A stretch of 30,074 nucleotides of DNA. Origin: Gymnopilus junonius (lineage: Eukaryota; Basidiomycota; Agaricomycetes; Agaricales; Galerinaceae). The position numbers were made by a program, and so were the translations under genes. The stretch is taken from NCBI GenBank assembly GCA_015501075.1, contig JADNYJ010000393.1, positions 1 through 30,074 of the forward strand. The letters run 5' to 3'. Within the stretch, counting starts at the first letter, position 1, and every line of letters starts with the position of its first letter. The notes below the pieces were generated by a model, which ran no database searches, had not been told where the DNA came from, and saw nothing but the letters and a program-made list of their open reading frames with translations. Positions 1 through 9,851 of this stretch are shown in pieces.

Positions 1-261
1 ACCTTGCGAGCAGCGAGCAGCAATTCCACCTACCACTAGTGTTTGGTAGTATGCCTCGAACACCGCCTAACACGTCAAAGAAATCTACATTAGGGCATAT
101 TTCCTCCTTCAGTGTTCTGACGGCTTTACAGCGTTGAGCGACTGAGTGAACACCTAAATCGATTAGCCAACATTTTCTACTCAAGAATTGCGTTGGGTAC
201 CCTCAAAATCGTATTCCTTTGGACAGAGCAAAGGCCCACATGGATTCTGTCGCGCTGCCAT
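1..261 (-). CDS. 3'-incomplete spliced gene fragment, unknown product
   Basis: On the minus strand a frame opens at an ATG (261-259) and runs to 201, reading MAARQNPCGPLLCPKEYDFE. A 47-nt intron follows (200-154; GTACCC donor, TTTAG acceptor, CTAAT branch). The frame then stays open from 153 to the window edge, about 50 codons, including KAVRTLKEEICPNVDFFDVL and a CC pair near the edge. The splice joins G|GT in frame. The 5' end is uncertain: GATGGCAG just after the ATG could be an acceptor, so this ATG may be internal to an upstream intron-exon junction. The fragment is Cys-rich but I recognise no family. The gene continues beyond position 1. It is called only because two open frames are joined by plausible splice signals; coincidence is possible. 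Confidence 0.3.
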
Positions 262-1332
262 CAGAAGAAAGCAAAAGCATACCTATTAGTGTTCATACAT
301 GTCAGGCACAAAATGTAAGTTAGGTCAAGACCCGCATACGAATTCTTAAGACTACGCTGATAATAGATAAATTACAAATGAATGGATGGTGAGGATGGAA
401 AATAGAAGTTCGACATTACGGCACCTGCCATCACGAAATGTCTATTTGTACCCGTGTCGCTGGTTACGACTGCATTGATAATGCTCGGCAGCCTAGTAGA
501 CTAAGTTAGAATGACCCACAACTCGTGCATTTGGTCACTTTTTCTCAAGGAATTTCGACGAGTTCATGTCAGTATTCAGCCATCTCTCTTCCACTGCTAC
601 GATTTCGACTCCTGTTATGAAGGAACTGTACGAAAAGGCGATATCTCGTCGACTATTACTTCTGCTCCAATATCAAGGGACCAGGATCCAGGACAGAACA
701 ATCTGATGCTGAACAAATTTCTGCCGTCTACCCTGAACGATTCGAGAACCTAGCCGAGTAATTACCAAGACCCTTCATAAAGTCAGCCGGGGTGTCGCAT
801 TTTCCATTCCCCACTGTCATCCCCAGTGAAAATCGACCCTAGGTCACATGATTTAATTTCGCTCCTCAGCTATGTTGACACAGCACCACTTGCATGACAA
901 GTCACTATAAATGTTTAAGAATATATTCCATGATGCGTGCATGTGCGACGAATGAAATTCAAGCTATTTAAATAAAAACAGCTTCACATAGTTCGAAAAC
1001 ATTTAAAAACATTTAAACGCATGCCGTCGCACGCAGATGCAATTCGTTCAGTAAGTTAGCTCAATATATCTAAGGGTGCGAATACGACGTGAGCTCCCAT
1101 GCACCATCACGAGCTTTTCTCATTGGAGAGAGCCTTCCAACGCTAGAGAGAACCACAAGGGTCAGTTAAAACTGTTAGGAGATTTTGTGGACCAACGAAC
1201 CTCGATCTCCGATGGAGGAAGGGCCTCCAATAGAGCCCGAACTGTTCTGATGTTCCGTTCTTATTCGTTTTCTTCCACTCTAGAGCACAAAGGTTCTAAC
1301 AAAAATAATCAGTAAGGTATCACAAGGACGCA
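262..1332. other. gene-poor interval, about 1.07 kb
   Basis: No convincing gene. The longest open frames (near 511-753 and 1076-1315, plus strand) have no recognisable motifs. A 45-codon plus-strand frame ending with TAA at 759-761 contains the protein-like string SDAEQISAVYPERFENLAE and could be a terminal exon, but I could not connect it to anything upstream. Around 900-1020 the sequence is AT-rich and repeats ACATTTAAA-like words. Confidence 0.35.
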
Positions 1333-3091
1333 TTAAGACGCACCGTGGGGTAGTCGAGTGTTTGTTTGGTCGCATGAGGGCAGATCCCTTTGGCTTATTG
1401 GAAGTATTGGAGTGACTTTGCTCTTGAGAAGATCCTGAGTCGATTGTTGAGACTGAGCTGCAGGCAACGGAGAGGGAAGCGCTGTCGTCGACAATGTCAC
1501 CGGATAAAGCTGGTTAATCTGAGGGAAGCTTAAAGACGATTGGACATCAATAGTAAATAATACTCACGGGAAATTGGTAAGATGGGCAAGCGTCAAAAGG
1601 TGTAAGGGACAAGTTTGCTGGAGAAAGATGACTTCCTGCAGCAACGTGCCCCTTGAAACGCAGTATTAGATTATCTTCCGAAGGCGGTATAAGCTTTATG
1701 ACTCACCATAGCCATTGATGGTTTCATAGGCGTAGCGTTAACGATGTTAATGTGAGGAACCTTGCATCATTAATCAGAGATGATATTCAGGACAAATTAC
1801 CAGACCCATACCGATCCAGTAGACTCTGCATGGGTTGGTATCTGATCCACAAGAGGGAAATTTGCAGGTGGCGGATCCTGGGATAGTCGCTCCGTCAAAG
1901 GCATCGAAGTTTTCTGCTTCTTCTGAGAGGTGTCTTGTGAATCTGATTCGCTGGGCCGCTTTGATGTCGATTCAGTCTGCGCCGTTCCTTCTTGACCCAG
2001 GTTTTTCGCCACGGATAGTAGAGATCGCACCCAATTTGTTCGGCTTTCCAATCAAGCTCGCACAAGCCAGTTCTGGGAATCTTGCCACCATTTCGTTGTG
2101 AAAATAGAGACGACTCGACAGATCTGTTCCTTCACCCCAGTTTGAGAAGACTTGGCCAAGTTTTTGGGCCAACCCTACGAAGATGGATCTTGCATAGTGG
2201 CGCATTTCCTTAGCCCTCCAACCATCAATAACCTCACCATTCTCGTACTGAATGTAGCGCATCTTCACGTTCTCACCTTGGGAAGCCCTCTTTTTGCCTT
2301 GTCTCCCTTTCTGTATGCCTCTTCGCCGCCCAAGAGTACCAGCACTCTTGTCAAATTCAATGTCGTCGTCGTCATCATCATCATCGTTGCCGTCAGCTTC
2401 GCCGTCGTTCAATTTCGTGGCCTGAGCCTGAATGGCATCGTCGTCAACGGCGGGTATCTTGTCTTCAGCCAGAGAAGTGATATATTCGTGGCGGAACCAG
2501 TACAGAATGTTGGGGTAATCTTCCCTCTTGAGTAGCTTACGATTGACAACAGGTATGAATGCAGGCATCCGTTGTATCAGACTATTATAGTTGGCCCTAT
2601 AATGAGAAGTTAGTCTTGCTATCAGGCTCGTAGAACACAGGACACACATGAGTATGGATTTCTGTGCTTCCAGGCGAATGCAATCTTTGACAAGGTTTGC
2701 ATTCTCCAACTGAACCTCATTGTGCTTGGCTTGTAGTGCTCGATACTGTTCAATTGGTACTGACTGACCATGAGCTGGCTTGTTAGGCCAATTTGATTCG
2801 AACGAGGATGAGGATGTGGAAAATGTCTGATCGATTCTTAGCAGCCACATAATGGAATGAGTCGAGTCTAAATACCTGGTAATTTTCTGAGTTGAAAGAT
2901 TGAGGCAACGATAGCTGAGAATTGGATGCATTTGAGCTTTCTGTTGAGGTGAGCTGGCTGACATGGTGTGAACGAGTAGGGAAGCCATGGTGGTAGTCTA
3001 CCACCTGACGTAGATGACCCTCCGAGCCATCTACTTGCCCATGCATGAGCGCTGCATTTGTTGCTTGATCGAAGGGGCCATCAGCGTACAT
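1333..3091 (-). CDS. unrecognised basidiomycete protein, acidic and coiled-coil-like, six exons, two frame breaks
   Basis: Exons on the minus strand: 3091-2876, about 2763-2648, 2596-1812, 1760-1707, 1651-1568 and 1518-1333. Introns are 49-113 nt with GT-AG ends, and the phases match. The product would be about 480 residues. An N-terminal polar part (MYADGPFDQATNAA) is followed by a heptad-like segment (RALQAKHNEVQLENANLVKD), a conserved-looking block (REDYPNILYWFRHEY), an Asp run (eight Asp in a row), a basic RRR/KKR segment, a WKAEQIG block, a KRPSESDSQDTSQKKQKT tail and a Pro/Gln-rich end. The long exon switches frame twice. Each switch equals loss of one base: near 2067 (FPEL|GLCELDWKA) and near 2002-2006 (an A5 run in the mRNA). 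The second acceptor is uncertain (2778 or 2763). It resembles lineage-specific hypothetical proteins of Agaricomycetes from memory only. A DNA- or chromatin-associated role is a guess. Confidence 0.55.
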
Positions 3092-3359
3092 GGGGACTGG
3101 ACGCGAAAGACAATGGTTTCTCCTGCCAGCGAGAAGTACAATGGCTTATGTAAGTAAGCTGGCAGTGTCCTCTCGTCAACAAAACAAGCATGCGACTCGG
3201 ATGGGGCAGACCATACAATATTTCATCTAGAACAGCAGTACAAAATTTGATAGATGCAAAGGATACAGCCAGGAGGTAGTTACAAAACCTCGGCAAGACG
3301 AAAGAAAATGAACTCAATACATATTACGTCGACAAAGTCACCAAAAGTTCGTACACATC

Positions 3360-5942
3360 TCAATCCGTCCATTCGCTCAGAGATTTGATGATAGCATCTC
3401 GCGGGAGGCGCTGACGAAGATCTTCACTGCATCGTATATACTTTGGAGCAGGATAGGTACTGTCATCAGCATCGGAAGGTCGAGGCCGCTTGAGAGAGGT
3501 AACGTCCACAGACCCGTACGCTGCCAGGGGTTCGTGCTCTGTTTGGAGAACTTCAAGAGTGGCTTTGAGGATTGATTTGTAGCGGGTGTGGGTGGCGCCG
3601 CATTTCAGAGGGAATGTGCTGTCAGGCCATGTGGCCTTCCAGAGGTCAACAAAGCACCGGATCAATGGCCTCCAGTATTTGCTAAGGTTCTTCTCGAACT
3701 GCTTTGGGAAGTCCAACATCTCGTGTTCCTTGTCTCTGAAGAGCACTTCTCTGTCGGCAAGATTAAACCACCGTGCAACCCCAATACGCTCAAGTGCATC
3801 TCGCTTTTTCCCACAGGGTCCATCGGTGAAGGTCATGACAGTAATGGCTGTGTAAAATAACGCCTCAAGGTCATGAGCTGGCTTATGGACGAATGTCTCA
3901 GCGTTCTCAGGGTTGAGAGCCTCCAAAGGCATAAACGGCAGTGTACCCTAAATGGTAAAGACAGTTAGAAACCAGACAACAAACAAATGACGATTGCCAT
4001 TGACATACCGAAGTGAAGTGGCTGGAAGCCGTTTGCTCCCTTGCATAGTCGAAGTCGATGACAAGACCAAAAGTGAGAAAGTCTGGATCAATATCTAAGC
4101 CTGGTGTCCCGGCAGCAGTTGGCTGAGTAGTCGTTTCAGGAGATGTTCGAGGCTTGTTACCCTCCTGTACAGGGATACGACATATAACTATATTGTTGGT
4201 ACTGAGGTCGCCGTGGACGATGTTGGTTTTGGTGTGCATGTATTCAAGACCTAATAAATACTGAATTAGAATTGCAGCTATCGGTACTGGATGCCAGACT
4301 TACAGGTGACGCAGTCAAGGAGAATCTTCACAAATTCTGCTTTTGAGCGGAACGTCGTGATGGGGTCGCCCAGGCCGGCGGAAAGAATACGACGACGAAT
4401 ACGGTCTGGCGGCATACGCAGGTATGGTGCTAATCTCCCTCTGCGAGGTTGGGTGGTGTCATCGGCGAATTCCTGCGAATCAATATATTGCGGGAACAGT
4501 TGAGGCGTTTCTTCCGAGACATCAGGATCGTCATCAAAATATTGGTTGATGGTCCGAAGCATGTCGATTTCGGAGAAGCCATGGCTAGTCAAGATCCAGG
4601 AATCCTTCAGAACATAAGTCTGTCCGGATTTGCATCGTACGATAAATACGTTGGTGCCGCGGCCGACCAAAATGAGAGGCGAGTGGATATGCCTAATAAC
4701 CTCGTATTTCTCGAGATTAAGCTGGATGTGGGTGACATTGCCGGAAAGAGGATGAACAGTCATGGTAGGGTCAACTCCGAGATGTTCGGGGTTTGCATAA
4801 CTCAGGCCAAAAATGATTCTACAGAAGATGGCCCCATCATACCCTTTCAAGGAACCCCAGCCGGAGAAGATGGCACCAGAACGATCGATGCAGAGGAGAC
4901 AGAACTCAGGTGCATTTTTGTGGTACCTGATGGCAATGCCGAGCATGAATCTTCGGAAGGGTTGGCTTTCAAACATGACGGTTGCCTTCTCAATAATCTG
5001 GGTGATCATGCTTATACGCGACTTTGAGTTGGATACCTCTATAACGGCCTCAATGTGCTTCCAACGGGGACGCAACTGGTGATCCTCAAGGTACTTGCGA
5101 AGACTACGGTTGAGTAGCATGATATCGGGTTTTCGAGAAAGATAACCACCACTGGGCGAGAGCATATGTGCTTTGGACGAGAACGTCCGGTCCTGGGCCA
5201 ACGCCGTTACAATGGTTGCACCTTGCGTCGTCTGCGAGGCGTTTACTGGACTAGGATTCAGCACAGAGTGCACCCCAGTATCCGGAGCGCTAACCACCGG
5301 GCCTGGGGACTCCTCAGGTGGGATCTTGTCGAAGATACCGTGAAGGGATCCTAAGGCATTTGCGAGATGATTAAGAAAGTTTTGAACTGCTTCCTCTGTA
5401 ATGATTTGAGGGAAGTTTTCAAATTGCTGCTGTGAAGATTTCCAAATACTGGGGCAGCGATCAATCACTTTGTCGTCGAATGGAACGGGGAGAGCGGAGT
5501 CTGGAAAAATGACCTCGGAAATCCACATGAGCTGCGTCCTCGATGACCCGTCGACAGATGGGAGCTGCGCAAGGGCAGTGATTACGTTGACGTTCTTGCT
5601 CAACGGTTCCGACACTGGGATTGGTGCTGGTACAGAACCCAAGGGGCTATCAACCAGAGGAGTAGTCGAGGATGGTCCTGGGATGGGGTTTCCTGGAGCC
5701 AAAATGGCTGGAGAACATGCAGTCAAAGGAACTGGTGTTGGAACAGAGTACAAAGGGAAATGATAGGTGATGTAATCTGCGAATCGTTGTGGTTGGAGGA
5801 AAGTGGTCAGATACGATGCTGGAGGCAAAGTTGGGTGAGCATAGAGTGAATTCCGCCCCTGCTTGATCGCAGCGTCGGACGGATTCTCGGAATCACTTTG
5901 AACTCGATGCACCCTCTTTGTTTGTTTCCGCACTGAAGGCAT
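3360..5942 (-). CDS. FunK1-type fungal protein kinase
   Basis: Three exons: 5942-4304, 4250-4009 and 3947-3360. The two introns are 53 nt (4303-4251) and 61 nt (4008-3948), both GT-AG, and the product is about 822 residues. Kinase landmarks in order: the beta-3 lysine in TYVLKDSW, the catalytic loop VHGDLSTNNI (an HGD variant of HRD), DFDYAREQ in place of DFG, and after the second intron GTLPFMPLEAL followed by KPAHDLEALFY, which is the APE-like region with its conserved Asp. This HGDLS/DFDYA/GTxxFM order is typical of FunK1, a fungal-only kinase family greatly expanded in mushrooms; substrates are unknown. The long N-terminal region is Pro/Ser-rich. The C-terminus carries a KRPRPSDADD nuclear-signal-like stretch. 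The frame is open upstream to a TTG at 6062, so the first ATG at 5942 is a conservative start; a small 5' exon in 6063-6187 is possible. Intact as read. Confidence 0.85.
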
Positions 5943-6264
5943 TGTAGGATAGCTGGGTGCCCTATAGTTGTGGTCGAAGGATGTGTTGGCACTGTCAGTG
6001 GCGTGAGAATTGGTAAAAACGTAGTCGTAGTCGTCGTCGGAATCCCAGGATGAGTAAAGCAAGTAGAGTCCACGAGAGCTTCAGCCTTGTGAGGTAGGTC
6101 TAGTGGTTGAAGGAAAGAAGATGCGAGAGGCATGGCTGCTGCATGTACAAACTGAAGCGTGAAATGAAGGTTCGAAGTGAAAGACAAAAGGTCTCAGGGT
6201 TATACGACGTGACAAAAGACCCCTATTAGTATCAGTAAACTAAGAACCAGATTTATGGATAATA
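5943..6264. other. interval between FunK1 gene and transposase gene
   Basis: This 322-nt stretch lies upstream of the chosen FunK1 start and downstream of the transposase stop, both on the minus strand. The FunK1 frame stays open to 6062 (DSDDDYDYVF) and an alternative frame with an ATG at 6187 overlaps it, so the true 5' end of the kinase is probably here. I saw no terminal inverted repeat or target-site duplication that would mark the transposon edge. Confidence 0.35.
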
Positions 6265-9200
6265 TCATTGAATCACATCTTCAAAGCCTCCAAGGCGTAC
6301 TACATCCAGCCCAGGCCTCTCTATCAGATAACGATGCTCTTCCCCGTCTCCGTGTTTTTCTAAAGTGTGGGGTACCATTGCCACTACGGCTTTAATGTGA
6401 CGAACATCAATGACTTGAGTAGAACTGTCCCCAAGATACCTGCAAGAAATGAAAGTCCCATGAGAAGCGGCCAGCAATTCGGGGTCAGGCTCAGAATATA
6501 CTGATAGAACAGCAAGGGTAAGAAGAGTGTCTTGACGTCTACAACGAAAATAGTATAACACTTCGCCGAAGTGTGTAATGCCAACGTTATCAATGAACTA
6601 ATGGAGATTTGTATCAATCAAATCTGACATTGTGTGGTCATTCATACCTTCACATTACGAGCCGTTCGAAGCTTCCGCAAAGGTTTGAGTGACTCCTTCC
6701 ATCGAGATCTGGCAACCTGACCATTTGGAAGCCTAAGACGAGCCCATCGAATAATCTTCGGAGACCAGGTGACGGACCTGCTACCCGAAAGTGCTGTGCT
6801 GCCGAGATAGCGCAGCAGCGCAGTGGCTTCTTGAGGCTGCATGAGCCGGCCATACCTATCCTGAGCTCGGAGAAGGGCGTAACCCTCTCCAAGGTCAATA
6901 GCACCTCGGGGTAAGGAGGGTGCAGGGGGACCGAGTTCGGGTATCATGGCAGTCAGTGCATTGACCTGACTTCTCAGCAGGCCTCGTTGTGACAAATTGG
7001 CATATGGATTCGACGGCTGTCGAATCTCTTCACCAAGATTCCCGATTGTGCGCTCCATAGTCCATTGTGATGAGCAGATAGGTGGTCCAATTCTGGTGGC
7101 CTCGGGTGCAAGGTGCAGTAATGCATGGATACTCTGTCGACAGAAATGCAAGCGGCCAACCTTTCGCTGATAATATAATGTCTCAAATTTTTGAACAAAT
7201 GATTCAAAAAAACTTCCGGCTATTTTGAGGTCGTCAGAGCAAATATGATGCTGTTGCATAATTCGCATTCCCCACACAAGCATGCAGAAATGCGAATAAT
7301 AGGGCTCAGGCAGAATTCCATAGAGAAGAGCTGGAGCCATCCCATACAAATAAAGTAGCCACTCCCAAGCTTTATAACCGCTGTTGATCTTCTCGGCGAT
7401 GTTACGAGGAGGTCTATCAAATGAACCGGGTAAAAAGGGCGTCGCAGAGGCAACATCTTTGCCATGAGTTTCCCAAATGTCTCCTGTGAGGACAGCCCAA
7501 GGCCAGCTAGACGGAGGATCATCTACGTCATGATCCATGACACCTCGCCATAGAGAAACAAGTAAGTCTGCAAGATTGAAGGTTCCGAGATGCATAATAT
7601 CCGAGCCGAAGCATCCTGGTATTCCAAGAATCCGATCAGGATTAAAGCCAAGGAAAATTGTTGGCTTTGTTATGCCAGTTTCCAAGCGACGTTTCTTGTA
7701 TTGGGTTTCATTTGGTGATCTAATCAGGAACTCGAGTTTCGAAAGGTACATATGAGATGGGGAATTGGCGGAAAGTGAAAATGGCAAATCGTCATGGTCA
7801 CAGCCTGGCATTACATAGTTGAGGGGCTTCAGGAGGGCTGGGTAGTAATGAGACCCATTTGGCTTATGCCTGCCTGGGACAGGGCAATATAGCCGACAAC
7901 CAAATTTTCCGTGATGTCCAACTAAACCATTCAGATAGGCCATCGCAGGCCCATCAGCAGTGTTAAGTGCCAAAAACAGCTGTGAATGGAATCTTTGATT
8001 TCGGAACGCATCCCAGATAACAAGACCACCCTCATTTTGAAGTGCGCAGATGTGATGTAAGCAAGGAAAGAGGTAGGAGTCGACGACCTTGGGCTTGTTC
8101 GGCCCTGGGATAAATCCGCCAGGGATAACAATGTGTTTTGTGTATCTTTCGTCTGGAGAAATATCCATGATGATCAATATAAAAATCCAGCAATCGGATG
8201 CTTTGTGTGCATACAGCTGGGCACCGTCAATGGAGAGCATAAGAACCATATCATCATCAGTAATCTTCCCATCTCGAACTTTCTCGAGGTAGTCGCTACC
8301 GCAGAAAAATCGTCATAGACAGAAAGATTGCCCGAGTTTACGAGAAGCTTGCGAATTACTTCCCAGGTTTTGTGTATCCGGTACAGAAATTTCTTCGCGC
8401 TCGATACGTCTCGTCGCATGGCTTGGAGAATTGGGCCAATTAAGATTGAGTGGAATTCTTGCTGGGGTTTCTTTGTGATTGGACATAATTTTGGTTCATC
8501 ACATTTCGGGCAGTGATCCAGGTTGGCAAACGGGCCTGTGAACGCAAGGCAGCTGTTTTTGCACATTGGGTGTGTCACAGAGTCGACTCCTGTTATCTCA
8601 GTGATGAGACGCTTCATCTGCTCGTATGAAGGAATGTAGTCCAAGGGGTGTCGTCGCAATATTGCGGTCCGATTGGAATTAAAGGATTCGATTGAAGAAT
8701 TTTTGTTAGCCAAAAAGAGATCAAGGCCAAGTCGGAGATCGGGAAATGAAGTGATATCGAAAGGTGCAGTTGGAGGGTTTCTTAATCGTTCAATCGCATC
8801 AGGGCCCAGTTTACAATGAGCGTCGCCAAGTTTTGCTGATTGAAGTGCTCGAACAAATTCAATTGTTATGATCATGTCCTCCAGGCAAGCGTTCTCGAAA
8901 ATACTTTCGAGACTCGGTGACGCCTGCGCTTCCTGCGTAGAATCCTCAAGAGGCGCGGGACCAGCGCTTGCATCCAAATCAAGGCATCCGGGATCAGGGT
9001 TAGAGTCTTCAGACTCCTCGATACGTGAGAGATCGCCTTGAGGTGTAGCCAGGTCCGGAGTCTCACTCTCAACGGCAAAGCTACCAGGGGTAGTGGGGGA
9101 ATCAGGCGTGAGTGCATGAGAAGACGACGGCAGCAAAGCAATTATAGAGGACTGGATGGGAACATCAGGCGAAGTTCTCCCCGGCTTGACGAAGTGGCTA

Positions 9201-9512
9201 TCAATTAATCTTATCATACAAATATCAATATGGAAAACATACAAGATCATTATGTTGACTGCGTTGAACGACTTCCGGCGGAGAAGAAATGGCAGAAACG
9301 TCGGCATCAAGGGTGTTAGCAGTTTCAAGTGAGCCAGCAGCCTCGTCTAGCTTTCTGAACTTGGCATGCTGCCTGTAAACTGCCTCGGATAACTGTCGTG
9401 CACGGCCTTTGCAACCACCAGCACAGGTGCATGTTAGATTTGGCTTCTTGCTTTTGGCCTTCCCTTTCAGTGCTGTCTTGCCCCTCTTAGGTTTACTGGA
9501 AGCCTTGGGCAT
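6265..9512 (-). CDS. Tnp2/Plavaka-like (CACTA-superfamily) transposase with one frame break
   Basis: Exons 9512-9243, 9151-6648 and 6597-6265; introns 91 nt (branch CTGAT) and 50 nt (GTATGA..TTAG). The product would be about 1035 residues. The N-terminus (MPKASSKPKRGKT) is basic and followed by a Cys cluster (TCTCAGGCKGRA) and YRQHAKF, a zinc-finger-like start. The core shows the Tnp2 pattern: SIDGAQLY (first catalytic Asp), IPGPNKPK, DGPAMAYLNGLVGHHGKFGC, the GSDIMHLGTFNLADLL block (second Asp) and QWTMERTIGNLGEEIRQPSN (probable catalytic Glu). The end is RPGLDVVRLGG. Upstream of SIDG the frame changes: YDDF must join FFCGSDYLEKVRDGKITDDD. This is explained by one missing base in the A5 tract at 8305-8309. 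It is otherwise well preserved, so either a recently inactivated copy or an assembly error. Start chosen at MPKASS because upstream codons look non-coding. Confidence 0.85.
6265..9512 (-). mobile_element. DNA transposon of the Tnp2/Plavaka type (coding part only; ends not located)
   Basis: The boundaries given are those of the transposase gene. The real element must extend into 5943-6264 and 9513-9851, which are the gaps to the flanking kinase and P450. I looked for CACT-type termini and matching inverted repeats in these gaps and found none. Either the ends are degenerate or the element is larger and includes a flanking gene. Confidence 0.6.
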
Positions 9513-9851
9513 TATAAAGAGTAGTACTAGTGATTGACTCAAATGTAATTGAACACGACGACAACGTACAACAGGAAATCTACCAAATGATTTAAAAATG
9601 ACTGGAAACTCCATGTCAAACCGGCATGTAGTGTGCGGCGCAGTGTGCCTGTGCTTTACAATGCTGCGCGCCCTGTCGCGCAACCTTTTTTAGAAGGTTA
9701 TATGGTGTCGGACAGCGGTCTGCTAGCATGCAATACGTAGGTAAGATAGAAAGAAAATAAAACAGTCTCGTGCATGTTTTTTATTCGGATTAAATCGTGG
9801 GGAAGCGATTTTGATAGAGTCGATTTTCACCGGGTGTCATCAACGAGGAGG
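9513..9851. promoter_or_regulatory. divergent intergenic region between transposase and P450
   Basis: 339 bp separate the inferred ATGs of the minus-strand transposase and the plus-strand P450, so both 5' regions must share it. It holds a GC-rich, short-palindromic patch (GCTGCGCGCCCTGTCGCGC near 9662-9680) and an A-rich stretch at 9747-9762. No sharp TATA box can be assigned. The promoter role is inferred from gene orientation. Confidence 0.45.

Noticed and set aside
4449..5027. Plus-strand frame of 192 codons
   Set aside because: Antisense shadow of the FunK1 exon 1, which has clear kinase homology on the minus strand.
6063..6187. Possible extra 5' exon of the FunK1 gene
   Set aside because: No donor-acceptor pair gave a consistent phase into the 6062 frame, so the first in-frame ATG at 5942 was used.
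9154..9242. Short 45-nt first intron of the transposase ending at ATAG near 9198
   Set aside because: The acceptor has the wrong phase for the downstream frame; the acceptor just before 9151 fits phase and has a CTGAT branch point.
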